Shown here one piece after another: positions 36,201 to 49,835 of a stretch of 64,000 nucleotides of DNA. The notes below the pieces were generated by a model. It had not been told where the DNA came from and did no database searches. It saw only the letters and a program-made list of their open reading frames with translations. The number at the start of each line of letters is the position of its first letter. The stretch's first letter is position 1. The translations under genes were made by a program, and so were the position numbers. Origin of the DNA: Panonychus citri (lineage: Eukaryota > Arthropoda > Arachnida > Trombidiformes > Tetranychidae); assembly GCF_014898815.1 (NCBI RefSeq), contig NW_026515482.1, positions 248,001-312,000 on the forward strand, in the 5' to 3' direction.

Positions 36201-39200
36201 AAGTTCATTGTCAATTACCTGTCATATTACCCTTTGTTTGACAGTTAATTATCTGGTCTAAAGATAATGATAAGGGATATGTAATCAAAATGTATATTTT
36301 ACCTTTTAATTGTTTGATTAATTAAATGGTTAACAAAAAATGAGAAAAACTTTGACAATTAGAAATCTCCATTCCTTGGGAAGATATGACAATATTGATG
36401 AATTCAAGAGATACAATGACTTTCTTTTCATTATTCATTTTCTAATTAATTGTTAATTTATTTTTCTTATGTGTTTACCTAAATTCACAATTAATATACA
36501 ATAATAATACAAACAATTAGAACAACAATTTAGTAAATTAATTTCTTTCTTATCCATTACCAAGGTAACTTTTTCTTCACATTTTGTATTAATCTGTATC
36601 TCCACCCAAAAGTGTTATTATATTAGGGTCATGTCGACAACTATTAAACACTTAATTATGTAATTTAATAGTTGATTGTAATCGACAACATTGATTTAAT
36701 TTAATTTCTTTTGTTAATTTTTTTTTCTCTTACTGTCCAATTGTTTGTAAACTCATTGTATAATTTTTTACCTTTAATCAAATGTCCAGTCAAGTCTCTC
36801 AATATTGACCAGTCTCTTTCACTTTCAAATAATCAAATCTAATTTGATTATTAATTATTGATCATTTATTGATAATAATAATGATGATACTTTCTCACCT
36901 CTACTTGTTGGGTGATTGACCAGTAAGTTGATGATGAAAGTGTTTTCATTTTAATTGTTTTATTTACTTTTTTTCTGATTTCAACCTGATTTTTCAACTA
37001 TCGGCGTTTTCCTCGTGATCAACATCTCATAGTGAAAGTGGTCAGTTCCATACGATTATTATACAAGTTATTCAAGTATTGGAACAAGTTTTCTTGGTGT
37101 GGTGATGGTGATTGTATATTCATGAAAGGGATTATTACTGTTGGCGGTGAAAAGATTTGGTCATGTTATAGTAGCCATGATGATGATGCTCATCCATGAT
37201 GGTGATTATGGTAAGATGAATCAACGTGTTAATTGTAATCGTGAGAGGCGTCAAAGTGGTTAAATACTTGAATACACTTGAGACTTGAAACTAACTGTCA
37301 TTAATCAAGATCAATTTTGGCCAATTGATTGTTTGATTATACGATTCTGGTCCATGATGATGATGATTGTGATTAAGAAAAAGTAAAATGAACCATTGAG
37401 TTAATTCGTGAGGTTTACTTTTTTACCTTTCACTTATTGGGAATGATGATAAAATTATCTTCATTAACATCTTGATCTTTTGATTATTTTTCCTCTAATT
37501 AACTCTTATTGTTATAATTACATAAGCCACACACACACACACGATAATCACTACATGTAATCATCATCACAATTAAGGATCACCTCTTATTGTATAAATT
37601 GACAAAAGGATTTTAAGATTGAAACTACTATGTGTATTAGTTACTTGATAACTAATCCAGTTTTTGAAAGATTATCTCACTAATCATATTGATCTTCTTC
37701 CGGTCATCAATTTCATCAAACTCCATTAACTTGTATATTATCATCAATTCACAAACAATTTGTATAACAATTAACAGAATTGATCTTCTCTCGCAATCCA
37801 GTTTACAACAATTATTTCCTTTCAACAATTCACCCTAATTGCAACAATTAAGCAGAATAACAAACAAGTCCCAAGATGATTTGTTTTTAATGAGAAAAGA
37901 TGACAATCAGATTCATCAACAATCGCCATCAACTGTTAATAAGTTATAATTACCACAATAGTTTTGTTTAATTTGATTGAGGTAAAATTATGATTCGTGA
38001 TGATGATGATTAGTTAATTATCTAAATTGTGATAACATATTCAAATCATCAATATGCAAAAAAAATCTACTTACCTTTTTTTTACATTTGACTTTCTCTT
38101 CCCATTCATTTAAATCACTAATCAACTTACTCACTTAAATGATTCAAATCCATTGATTTAACTTTCTATTTACAATCAACCTGATTTTTTTTACTCTACC
38201 TGTAAAATGATCAATGAAAGTTGATCAAACATTAATTGCAAATCATTTTCTCACAAGGTGTAATTGTAATTAAGGGTAAAGTGGGAGGATATAAGGTAGA
38301 AAGTGATTGGAATGATGATTAACCAAGGAAGGTACAATTAAGGAATTGAAATTGTGAATGAATTAACGTTTTTACTGTTAATCTATCACTCAAAAAATGA
38401 AATTGATTCTAAAATCATAAAGTTGATTAACAATTTATATAAATTTAAACAACTTCCGAGTTTAAACTGAATCAATAATTATAACGATAAAAATATTTAA
38501 TCAAAGATGAATAACAATCAATTGTTGTCATTAAGTTTTTTGTTAATTTTTTGATTGTTTAATTAACTTTCAAGGTTGTGACAATTTATCAATTGTTTCT
38601 GTACTGGGTTAACCTTGATTTTCAGTGATTCCTTTTAACAAATTGTTGTTGATTGCTGATCGTCTCAAGACAATCAATTTGATTACTGTTGAGATTTATC
38701 CTCAATTTTAATTGCGAAAATATTTTTTTCTCATTGAAATTGTAACTCATTGATTTCTTTTCATATACCAAACCTAAAGATACTGGAATTGGTTTAATTT
38801 TATGAATCAAAAATATTGATCATTTAAACTTCAATGTGACACAATTAACAAACTCACTTTGACAAGAACAAAAAAGTTGTAAACAATTAAAAAGACACAA
38901 CAATTTAATCAACAATAATTTACAGATTGTTGACACCCTTTTATTATGGTGTAAATAAGGAAGATTATAGCAATTCTCACCCTCTAATCCATCACCTGAA
39001 ACACAATTTAAATTAATCAATGTTTTTAATTGTTGTTGTGTTGATACACAATCTCAATCATCTTCTTCATGGTTTTACTGTTATTCACAATTCACAGGAA
39101 ACTCAATTTAAACTCAATTTATTAATCACTATCATCACCACTCACCAACATTGACATTTAATTGGGTGTGTGTATTTGTATTTGATTATCTTTTTGGTTA

Positions 39201-42200
39201 ACCAACATTAACAATTTACTTCAATTGTGAACAATTAACATCTTATCCCATTCCTGGTTCATATTAAGGTGCTTCCGTTAAATTGTTGTAGGTTGATTCG
39301 ATCAAATCAAAAATGATAATTTAAATTATCTTGGTTAATTATCATTTCCTATTAATATTATCTCATCAAATGATGATAGCAACTATACTATTATTATTAC
39401 AATTAACCCTAACAATTAAACTCTGTTTCTTTTTTATCAATCATGTTAATGATTAGTTAGTTGATTGTTAATCAATTTACATCCCGCTAATCTGCTATTG
39501 ATACTTTTAATTTAATTTGCTACAACAATTTAATGATAAATTACCTGTAATATGATATGATTATTGATTGATAATTGATAAAAAAAATATAAGAAAAATT
39601 GAATCACAATTAACTAATCATTTCATGAACTACAATCAACTGTTGTTGATATTGTCAATCTCACCTAGATGATTATAATTACAATTTAAACTTTACCTCC
39701 AATTAAATGAGAAAAAAATTGATCAATTGTAAAATTATTATTCTTAATTGTTAACAGTTAAAAGATGGAATCAACTGGGTTCATCAAGCTATGTCAGAAT
39801 CGGAAAGATTACTCTTTCTTAATGGAAACAATCAAGGTACGTTTTTAAATTAACTAATCATCATGTTAATTTGTAAACAACAATCAACCCAACCCACTAA
39901 CATAGGAATTGATTTTTAAAAAAGATCAATCAATTAAATTAAGTTTCCTAAAACAATCAACGATCAACTATATTAATCAAAAGTTGATGATTGGACAATA
40001 ACACTTCCGACTTGCAATTTAAATTGTCAACAATTTAAATTTCCATTCCGTTAATATTAACCTATTGTAACACCTTATTAAATTTTTAATAACAATCAAC
40101 TAATCAACTACCTACCTTGTTTTTTTTAATCATCTACTTGATTTAGATAATGATTTTCAAATTGTTGAATCTTCAAAGATATTTACTGGATCTGAACCAT
40201 TATTATTACCATCAAATAGGAAATTGGTTAAACGTGATACTTCAAGATTATCATCTAAATATAATCAATTTAAATCATCTTCATCTTCATCATCAATACC
40301 AAAGTCATTTAATGAAACAATTAATTCCTATTCAAAGTTGCCCGATAAACTTGATATACAGTTTAACGTTTTCAATGAAACATTTAATCTACTATTGGAA
40401 CGTAATAATCACCTAATTTCACCTCATTTCACAATTAAGGAACAATTTGTTGATTCCAATAATAATTATATTAATTTTAATCAATTCAATGATCTCACCA
40501 TACAAGAAGCTGATTGTTTCTATCAAGGAGTTTGCCTCAACCATTTAAATAGTAGTGTTGCCTTATCATTATGTGATGGATTGGTAAGTAAATTGTTACA
40601 ATTAAAAGTTAATCACTTTTTCATTTTTTTTTGTTTCTTCAATTGCTAATTAGTTTTTTCCTTAAATTGTAATAAGTTAATCAACCATCAAAAACAATTA
40701 CAACAGTTTCTGATTGTTGTTTGATTGTAGATTTACAAATGATCAATTGATTATCAAGGTTGATTATCATTTTAATTTTCCTTTTTACTATTTTTTCATT
40801 TTCTTTCCTTATTCTGATTATTTCTTGCTAATTACTGGATTATCTCAATTTGCTAATTGATTTACAGAGAGGATTAATTGAGACAAATTCTGGTATTTAT
40901 GTGATAAATCCGATTCCACCGGGATTAGCTTCTCATCCACGATTTAATAATTTATTTGATTCTCAAGCTCATATAGTCGTTAAAAAAGGAGCACTGGATG
41001 ATTATCATTGTCCACATTCAGGTAATTAACTAATCTACCTTATCCATTTAATTATTAATACTACCTGAGAATGACAATAAATTAACTGCAAATCAGCATC
41101 ATGAGGAACAATTAAATTTCAAGTTTACTGACCAGATTTAAAAATATAAAACTTTCAACCAGTTGGACAAAACAAACGTTACGTTGATTAACATTATTAT
41201 AATCACTTATATTCAACGTAATTGACCAAGCAATTAAATTTAACTAACATGCACTTGAACTTATAATACTCTTATGGTCAGTTTCATTTTTAATCATTTC
41301 AAAGCCTGTTAAACATGAGAGTTGAATAGTACAACAACAACAACATCAACAACAATCACAATCACGCAACAAACAGTAGTCATTATTAAAAAAACGGAAC
41401 AATCAGAAAACAATAACAAAGATAGACATTCAATTTAATGAATTAACAATCAATTTATCAACAAGAAACTTTCATATGTTGGTCAGTTCAAAAGTAACTG
41501 GACATTGAAACATAGTGTTGACAAAATTGAAAAAATGCTATACATTTTTTCAGGTTAAATTGTGTTCGTTTTCCTAAAACAATTCAACGAATGATAATCA
41601 ATTTTTTTTCTCTTTCTCTATTAATCAGGAAAACGAGTTCCAATTACTTTAAATTCATTTACAAATTACAGCCCACCTTTAACCCCACCCTTACCATCTC
41701 AATTGCCACCATTATCATCAGCTGATAATCATAATCGTACTCGTCGATCAACAAAAGACAAAATCACCGGAATCACAGTGGAAACTGCAGTTTTCATTGA
41801 TGAAACTTTATACTCGATGATGCAAAAAACTTTTCCCGGTGACACTGAACATCAAGTGGTCACTTATGTCTTGACCATCATGAATGCAGTTCAATTATTA
41901 TTTAGACAACCATCACTTGGAATCTCTGTTAATATTTCAATCGTCCTTCTCGATATCCTAAAAACTCAGCCCAAGGTAATTAATACAATTCGTTGATTTA
42001 ACTGTAACCATTTTATCGGCAACTTTTTTCTTCTTTGTCTCTTTGGTCATTGATCCTTTTTTTCCTGATTCTTTTCAATTTCATTCATTTTTTTTTATTT
42101 CTCTGAATTATCATGTTGATGATCACCATAATCAACTGATTCTCTTTCATATTCTCCTTTCATTTTGATTGTTAACAACAAAGTTTTTCATCAATTGACT

Positions 42201-45200
42201 GACTCTTTTTTTATCCTCTGATGTTTTTTTATTTCTTGATTGTTTGATAAAACCATTCATGAATTAACCAATGGTTTATTCACCTTCCCTTTATGGTGAT
42301 CAATTAGGTTGATACTAATCCTCACAATCAACAACAATTAATTGACAATTACCGGTTTTTTTCAGCTTGATGAATTGCTATCACCTTGAAATCGTTGCGT
42401 AGTGATTGCAACTGTACATTTAATTCAAAATGTTTTTGTATCTAAAAGCAAATAATTTTAATTGTTATTAACTTAATTTTTCACAGGATTTAATTTCATC
42501 GGATAATATTGACACTTATTTAACTAATTTCTGTGTGTGGCAACACAATAAGCGGACAATCAACAACCAAAATGGTGAATCAAAGTCTCGTTGGGATCAT
42601 GCGTTACTATTATCTGGGTAATTAGTTAATTATTATTTTGATAGATTGATATCTAATCAAATGTTCACTTTAATCAACAGAATCAACATGTACGTTATTG
42701 ACAATCAGGGAAGGAAAAAGCGTCATGTTGTTGGACTTGCACCGGTCAGTGGGATGTGTAATTCACTTAATAGCTGCACAATTAGTGAAGGGACCAGTTT
42801 CCAAACTGTTCTGGTCGCTGGACATGAAATGGGACACAGGTAACTAATCATTATCAGGCCACCAAGAAAGTTAACAATTAACTAAATGTGAGAGTGATGA
42901 GCAAAACTTTAATCAACTCATAATAATTTTCAATTAAACCAAAAAAAATTAGAACAAAAGTTTTGCTCAAGTTAATCACCTAATTAATTTACTTTTACTT
43001 TGTAATTAACTCTTAACTTTGGTCACTATTTATTCATCAATCTTTCATTTAGCCTAATTAATTGTGTAATTAGAGAGTGAAAAGATTTCAGATTTTCTTT
43101 AACAATTAAATGTTTTCTTTAATTTCCATTCACATCAATAACTAGTATTTACATTTTTTTTTTATTTTCATTAACCTTCTCAATGTATATTTAGCTTAGG
43201 AATGGAGCATGATGGAAATCAGGATGGTAATTTATGTGATCATGATAATTTCATCATGTCACCTACTTTGGGTGCTGGTAAAACGTCGTGGTCATCATGC
43301 AGTCGAGAATATCTAGAAAAGTTTATCGAACAGCCTCAAGCCTCGTGTGTTCTAACACCGACTTCGAGTGTTAACATTTTAAGTTCCTTTTCCTCGCAAC
43401 CCGAATCAACCAAATTACCTGGACAATTGTTCGATGCTAATCAACAATGTGTCCTACGTTTTGGTTCTGATAGTCGTCGATCTCTTGTTCAACCCGAATC
43501 AGATGTTTGTCGATCACTTCGATGTGACACCGGAACCGCTCGAAATGTTGTCGCCCTTTATGCTCACCCAGCACTGGAAGGTACAAATTGTGGTGAAGAT
43601 AAGGTTTGTATTATTTTACTACAGAATCAAAGTTAATTATACTGAATTAAATATCATTTTCTCATTGATTTATTTCACCAGTGGTGCCGTGAGGGTAAAT
43701 GTATCACTCGAGTAAATTCAATCGAAACAGCTGAAAGTAAAATAATCTACAGCAATTCAAATATGATCACCACCATTCCCGCCCCAGAAACTTTTCTCAA
43801 AGATGAACCTAAAGTCCAACTTTGGTCCGACTGGTCAAGTTATACTCAATGTTCATCCGATTGTGTTGTAAAAGGTCACTTAAAACCGTTCGGTGTTATG
43901 GTCTCCATCAGAACTTGTAATGTTCCTTCATCAGAACCACCTCCGCCATTACCAACACCAACATCATCAATTACAGAATCATCATTAAATTTGACAACAA
44001 TTGAATCAAAATCACCGTCAATTGAATCAACATCATCTCAGAAAATCAATGAAACAATTTCATGTACAGGAATTGATAGAAGACTCAAAATTTGTGATGC
44101 ATCTCATGTACGGTCAATTTATCATCAACTATTTAGCTTCTCATTGTTTATAATCAGATTAATTGCTAATTGTTTCACTTTTTTATCTCTTTAATCAACA
44201 GCAATGTCGTTCACAACCTCATAAAATAATGGAAATTGAAAATTACGTTCAACAAATTTGCACATCAGCTTCACAACGAGACCCGATGATTAAACCGCTT
44301 GGGACTCAATTCCCAGGATATGGGTGTAAGTTAATTTAGTTAACAGTTGATCAACAATTAACTAATACATGAATTGAAGGTTAAGAAACGTAAAATCAAA
44401 ACAATTTGTTTACTTCAAAGGGAAACAATTAGTTTATAATATCCGTATCATATTATCCGTATTAAGTTTATTAGTAAATAAACAAATATATTATTACATA
44501 AACGTTAAGAATTAAAATATTGATACAATCAATTACAATTGATTTTGTTAAATTAACAACAATCTGATTGTTTGAGTGTGATAACTTATTGCTAAGTCAA
44601 GTTATCACATAATTAAATATCATTTATCACATTTAATAATGATAATTTAGTGAGAGTTGATATATTTTTTGTTTCTGTTGTCGTTAACAATTAGGTTAAA
44701 TGGTTGGTGAATTAATTTAACCATTTTAAATTGTTTGATATTTAAATTGCCATTAAAACTTGGCCTGGTCACTACTCAATGATCATCATATGTTTTCAAC
44801 ACAAACAAATTGTTAATATTACAATAATAGGATGACAATTTAACAAAAATTGCGTTCAATTGTTCAACACGATCATTACTAATCTTAATCGTTAACAATT
44901 AATTGCTCATTTGCATAGGTATTAATTGATTTCTATTTTTCATTGTTATTACTACGATTTAAAAAAAACTTAATCTTCAAGGTGTTTCCTTTGATTTAAT
45001 TCAAATCCAATATGATAATCACCCTTAAGGCTAATTGTTGTTAACCATGTCAAGGTTAATTTACTCACGATCACTAATCTAAGCTAGATTATCAATTGAT
45101 TTATTATAAATTAGTTATATGATTGAATGGATAAGGAACAATTAACTTTTTTTCTAATAGATAAACAAATCAAAAATGAATTGCAAATTAACTGTAATCA

Positions 45201-47071
45201 ATTGACTTAATTGTGATATAAATAAGATTAAATCATTGATCGTTTCCCTTAACTATTACAACTACTACTGGTCATGATTAGTTTTTATTGCTGATTAGTT
45301 AATCTAAGAATTATAATTAATTTTCTCGATTTTGTTTTTAAACAACAATTAACTTAATCACAGATACTCATTCCTGCTATGTTTGGTGTCACAAACGAGG
45401 TGGAGGATTAATCACTCACGGATGGAAAGTACCTGATGGGTCACCTTGTGGATCAAGTGAATCACAATTAACTAATCAATTTTGTTTCAATGGTGAATGT
45501 AAATCTTTTGATTGCTCAGGTAAATCATTAGATTCATCTGACATTGAACCTTGTTCAAAAATATCAGGTAAATATGAAAATAATAAATTACAAAGAGTTG
45601 ATTTCAAACAGATTAATACATGTATTGATTATTAAACTTTAATTGTCGATTTATTGTAAAAGTTGATAAGACAAATCAAGAGGAATCAACCGATTTCTGG
45701 AACATATATTCAGGCCCATGGATTGGTACCAGTAGTTGTCGTTATCCTTGTTTATCGGGAAGTCGAGGATTAAGATTAGTAACCAAAGAGTGTAACCCAT
45801 TGTAAGTTAATTGCAAAGAGTTAAGAAAAATGAAAATTAATTAATAACAATTTATCTCTTTCAGTGGATTTTGCCATAGGAAAAAAGATTCATTCCAATT
45901 ATGTTCTAGTTCTGATGTCGCTTGTCCAAAGAGATCAATTAAACCGGTGGACAAATATGCCGATGATTTATGTACCAAGTATAAGATCAAATATCCAACA
46001 CTATTGAGCGGTAATGGAAGACAATTACCTCCAAGACCTGGTGAGTTAGATTTCCGATGGTCAATTTTAGTTATGGTAAAAAGTAAGATTCTGAAGGTCA
46101 GTTTTCCGCTTTGAATTTCAGATAATCCACATTCGAGTTGTGTGATCGCCTGTCAGGACAGAGTTTGGAAAGATATGCATTACCAAATGGACGCTTTCGA
46201 TGATGGCAAATTCCCTCTGGGCACAAAGTGCTCATTGGGATTTAATTTGGGAAAAAAGGCTTATTGTGTTAATGGTCAGTGTGTCCTGTTTGATGAAAAT
46301 GATTTACCTTTAATTGAAGGTAAGAGTAAATCTGGGAAAGTTTTTCTACTCGTTGGATTAGTGAAAATAAATGTTAATCTTTGTCTTTTCTTTCCTTCAG
46401 GCGAATCTAATAAAGTGGAAAATATTAAAATCCTCTTTGGACGAAAGCACCAATTTCTTAATCGCCATCGACGATCATCAAACAGTTTACAGATCACTAA
46501 TTCCACTTTTCCAGTTAATTTAAATTCTTCTGGTCAACCAGGCAATAGTAAAATCTTTGATGACAATAATCAAATTGAGAATAATAAATTGTCCAACCAA
46601 AGTGGATTCGTTAACAGAGAAATGAAAATGTATTCATGGGGCATTTCAGTTTCCTCGTGCTCTCATCCCTGTGGTGGGGGTAACCGGACATTCAGTGTCC
46701 ATTGTAATAATGGACATACAATAGTAGCCGATCATTTCTGTGATTTGATTAAAAAACCGCCAAGACTAATTAATACAGTTGAATCGTGTAACAATCAACC
46801 TTGTGATGGAGAGTAAGTGATCATTATACAAGTTTCATCTTAATTGTGGTACTAATTATTTTGCTTCTCTGTGTGTTAATTTAGATGGAGATTTGAAGAT
46901 TGGAGTCAATGTTCAGCTTCATGTGGTCATGGATACCAAACTCGGACTGTTGTTTGTTTACGTAAATTAGTTGAAGGTGTGGACACAATTTACTCAATTA
47001 TTTCACCTAATTATTGTTCACCATTGACAAGACCTAAATCATTGCGACTTTGTAATTTACCTTCATGTTAA
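33262..47071 (+). CDS. ADAMTS family secreted metalloprotease
   Basis: Sixteen coding exons in consistent phase, 1232 aa: 33262-33378, 39758-39836, 40147-40583, 40868-41021, 41629-41975, 42487-42617, 42681-42839, 43195-43603, 43682-44107, 44202-44325, 45364-45567, 45663-45801, 45865-46040, 46122-46319, 46401-46812 and 46885-47071. ADAMTS enzymes cleave extracellular matrix. In order it has a signal anchor (YFLLLITSISWP), a pro-domain (LDIQFNVFNETFNLLLERN), a furin site RTRR at about 299-302 and a metalloprotease with HEMGHSLGMEHD from His470 and the Met-turn FIMSP (Met496). A disintegrin-like Cys region follows, then a first TSP1 repeat (WSDWSSYTQCSSDC, about 657), a Cys-rich/spacer region and two C-terminal TSP1 repeats (WGISVSSCSHPCGGG and WRFEDWSQCSASCGHG). 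All zinc ligands are present, so activity is expected. The first TSP1 has a long Ser/Thr/Pro insertion. Intron 1 is 6.4 kb, others mostly 60-620 bp and one 1.0 kb. Exon 1 is assigned by signal peptide and phase only, so it is the least certain exon. Confidence 0.85.
33379..39757 (+). other. 6.4-kb first intron of ADAMTS
   Basis: Same texture as the 12.6-20.2 kb desert: dense ACAATTAA/TTAATTGT words, ATCATCATC and GATGATGAT runs near 37140-37380, and a CA repeat at 37531-37541. No protein-like frame was seen on either strand. First introns of this size relative to the compact gene body often hold enhancers; that is inference. Confidence 0.5.
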
Positions 47072-47401
47072 TTTTAACCGATGATCATTGTTTTACTTGA
47101 TAACAATTCAATTATTCATCATCATAACTATCAAGTTGTTTAAACTCACACATTGATTGAATTTATGATAATTGTTATAACAATTAATTTTTTTTTTCTA
47201 ACTGGACTCATATGAATATACGTTGTAATTGAAATCAATGGTTGTGTCAAAATATTTTATATATTTAGCAATAATTAATTGTAACCCTTTTTTCAATGTT
47301 TCTTAATTAAATCGATTTCTTTCAAAATGCGAAGAAACAAATTGTTTACAATCAATCAAGTTAACAACTCGATGGAAAATATTTCAACTGAATATTAGTT
47401 T

Positions 47402-47438
<37 letters not shown>

Positions 47439-47795
47439 AAGAATGAGAGAGAGAGAGCGAGAGAGCGAGGAATTGAATCGAGATACCATTTGATTTGGTT
47501 TACAATTTGAACTTAAATGTGTAATCAAATAATTGTTGATTGTTGGTAAACTACATGAGGATGATGATTATGATGATGATTAAATGTAATTTAATGTAAT
47601 CAAAGTTTATGTTTTAAGTTAAACATTTTTTTTTATAATACGTTGATTAGTGGGAATTGTAATCAAATTAATTCTCAAGTGGATTCAATTATTTGTCTCA
47701 TTTTTGTTAATTGGTTATTATTTTTGTTGATGGTGTTGTTGTTGTTGTTGCTGTTGTTGTTGGTGTTGGTGTTGATGTTGGTGTTGGTTGATTTT
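47072..47795. other. Convergent 3' flank between ADAMTS and TIA1
   Basis: It holds the ADAMTS 3'UTR, an (AG)n microsatellite at 47404-47470, and a GTTGTTGTT/GTGTTGGT stretch (47731-47790) that lies in the TIA1 3'UTR. No other coding sequence seen. Confidence 0.5.
47404..47470. repeat. (AG)n microsatellite
   Basis: Mostly AG dinucleotides with a few interruptions (ATAGAAAGAATG, AGCG). Simple repeat between two convergent genes. Confidence 0.85.
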
Positions 47796-49163
47796 TCAGT
47801 TAGGATAAGGCTGCATAGGGTAATGAGTACCGATCATAGCAGCTGTCTGTTGTTGGATACCTTGACCTAGGGGATTTTGATGATGCGATGCGGCAGCAAT
47901 GTGATGCGGTTGTCCACCGGCGGCAGAAGCAGCTGATCCAGCACCTCCAGGCATTCCTGCTGCAGCTCCTTGCCAAGCCATTTGCATTCCAACAGCGGCA
48001 GCCGCTGCAGCAGCAGCATTAAAACCTGCCGCTGAGGTACCAGTTGGAGCATTATAGTATTGACCACAGGGGTATGTTTGAATGGGCTGTAGATTTGAGG
48101 CTGCAGCAGCGGCACCGGCTGGATTGAAAGATCCTTGCATTTGTGGATAGCCTTGAGCGTACCAGTAGCCCATCTGATGAAAAGGATAAGTATATTGTGC
48201 TGCAACTGCATTAGCTGTTGGTACCTGATTTGATGGATCTCCTGTCTCTTTGCCCCAAGAACATTTAACTGCTTGTCCAGCTATTTCGGTATTATGGGTT
48301 GCCACGATTGCAGAAGCGGCTGCCTCTTTAGTAGCAAATTTAATAAAAGCATAACCTTTCTCCTTGAAGGTGCGAATCTCTTGAATCATTCCAAAATGTG
48401 AGAAAGTCTTTTGAATTAGCTCATCACTGAGACCTTGTAAAATACCACCACAGTACACGGTACAATTTGATGGACTTGATTGTTGGTAAACTTCGTCGAA
48501 TGATAAATGTTTACTGCTGGAAGTTGGCTGTATATCGGTACTACCTCTGGTAGGTGGTTTCCTAGTTGCCCAATTGGTTCGAATGGCTCGTGATCCTAAC
48601 CATTGTCCATTCATGGTGGCAATGGCTGTCTCGGCATCGGTTTTTTTAACAAATGAAACAAATCCATATCCCTTACTTTTAAGAGATTGAGGATCTCGGA
48701 CGACTCGACAATCTGAAATCTCACCAAAAGGAGCAAAAGCCTCCCTCAATTGTTGTGTCTCTATTTCCGGACTTAAGTCACCAACAAAAATGTGATAATG
48801 TTTACTGGTATCTTGTTTAGGTCCTGAGGCTCCTGGAGAAGTTGCCCAATTGACTTTCAATTCTTTACCAAGACACAATCTTTTGTTCATTGTTAATAGG
48901 GCATTGGATGCAGCTGAATGTTCCGCAAATTCAACAAAACAATATGGATCATTGCCCGGCTCATGGATTATCTTAACATTGGTCACTTTACCCAGCGAAC
49001 CAAATAAAGCTGCTATCAATTCATCACTAACCTGTGGATCCAGGTTACCAACATAAAGTGTTCGAGGCAAATCATTTAGATGATGATTATTACCAAGGGT
49101 TATTAAAGATGCTGTCGACATCTCATTTAAGTTTGTGTGGTTGTTGGTGTTTGAGCCCTCCAT
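47796..49163 (-). CDS. TIA1: TIA1/TIAR RNA-binding protein (Drosophila Rox8)
   Basis: Single coding exon, 455 aa. TIA1 proteins bind U-rich RNA, regulate splicing next to weak 5' splice sites and nucleate stress granules. There are three RRMs: about residues 35-107 (RNP1 YCFVEF), 123-200 (KGYGFVSF) and 234-306 (KGYAFIKF). They are followed by the usual Gln/Ala/Gly-rich prion-like tail that ends PYPN. The start MEGSNTNN at 49163 is the first true ATG; the frame is open upstream but without an ATG. The coding region has no introns, whereas vertebrate and fly genes have several, but a 5'UTR intron seems likely (AAG|GTTAAG donor near 49400). It is divergent from MED24, with 672 bp between start codons. 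The first 13 codons and the linker residues 207-218 are copied in the chimeric gene at 53734-54111. Confidence 0.94.
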   Translation of the reverse strand: MEGSNTNNHTNLNEMSTASLITLGNNHHLNDLPRTLYVGNLDPQVSDELIAALFGSLGKVTNVKIIHEPGNDPYCFVEFAEHSAASNALLTMNKRLCLGKELKVNWATSPGASGPKQDTSKHYHIFVGDLSPEIETQQLREAFAPFGEISDCRVVRDPQSLKSKGYGFVSFVKKTDAETAIATMNGQWLGSRAIRTNWATRKPPTRGSTDIQPTSSSKHLSFDEVYQQSSPSNCTVYCGGILQGLSDELIQKTFSHFGMIQEIRTFKEKGYAFIKFATKEAAASAIVATHNTEIAGQAVKCSWGKETGDPSNQVPTANAVAAQYTYPFHQMGYWYAQGYPQMQGSFNPAGAAAAASNLQPIQTYPCGQYYNAPTGTSAAGFNAAAAAAAAVGMQMAWQGAAAGMPGGAGSAASAAGGQPHHIAAASHHQNPLGQGIQQQTAAMIGTHYPMQPYPN

Positions 49164-49759
49164 TTTGCTTGAGAACTTAAAACCCACGTATAGTGGGGTT
49201 AGACACTTTGTTGATGTTTAAATGTTTCAATCTAAACAATTCTTTATATTGGCAGAATAACGTGCACAGTAAACAAATATCATGTGAAAGACTGGGTAGG
49301 AGATGAGAATGGAACAAAAAATTAAATAAATAATGACTGATAAAAAATAAATCACAAACAATTTTGTCAATTAAACCAATTGTTAATTTTTTCTTAACCT
49401 TCTCCAGCAAGAAAACCAAGCCAAAAGCGCAGGCATTGAGACAATTGAAAAGAGAGAATCGAAAAAGTTGTTCCTTCGACTACGAGATGGCAGCACTTTT
49501 TTTCTATCGATTTTTTCATTTTTTTTGTGTTTCAAATTCAAAGTGGTTTTTGTTGATTAATTGTTTAATTAATTATGACGGTTAATTGCTCTCGCTATTT
49601 TATACATTTGTGTTTACATTGATTGACATTTCGATTCTCACTTACATTCTATTCTTATCTTTTTGTCTCACCGGCACTTTGACGTTTGTTCTTTTTCTCT
49701 GTCTTTGCCACTTGTTTGATGAGAATTTTTCATCAATCTCTTTCTTTTGCTGGTCAATT
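49126..49759. repeat. Bidirectional promoter of TIA1/MED24, copy 1 of a direct repeat
   Basis: This block covers the TIA1 start codon, its 5'UTR and presumed UTR intron, and most of the MED24 leader. It matches 54074-54697 in the same orientation. More than 200 bp around 49145-49380 looks identical in both copies. It contains AGATGGCAGC at 49485-49494. The other copy lies just past the 3' end of MED24. Confidence 0.9.
49485..49494 (+). promoter_or_regulatory. AGATGGCAGC motif in TIA1/MED24 promoter
   Basis: The context TACGAGATGGCAGCAC fits the CTCF-type core CNAGRTGGCAGC. It is kept in the duplicated promoter at 54427-54436. Motif match only. Confidence 0.4.
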
Positions 49760-49835
49760 ATTTTTTTGAATTTTTTTTTCTTTTCTCTCTTTCTCTCTGT
49801 TGATATCTCTTTCTTGGTGGAAATTTAACTTTTCC

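Noticed and set aside
46320..46400. Open frame through the ADAMTS sequence between exons 14 and 15
   Set aside because: Although 81 bp long and stop-free, it has a GTAAGA donor and a TTTCCTTCAG acceptor and encodes a hydrophobic stretch out of place in a secreted Cys-rich protein. I treat it as an intron.
47796..49163. TIA1 as a retrocopy, because its coding region has no introns
   Set aside because: The likely 5'UTR intron, the shared promoter with MED24, full-length RRMs and intact frame suggest the main gene. No poly(A) scar or target duplication was seen.
49586..49828. Hydrophobic 80-aa plus-strand frame in the TIA1/MED24 spacer
   Set aside because: It is pyrimidine-rich leader sequence of MED24. 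The duplicated promoter copy does not keep the frame.
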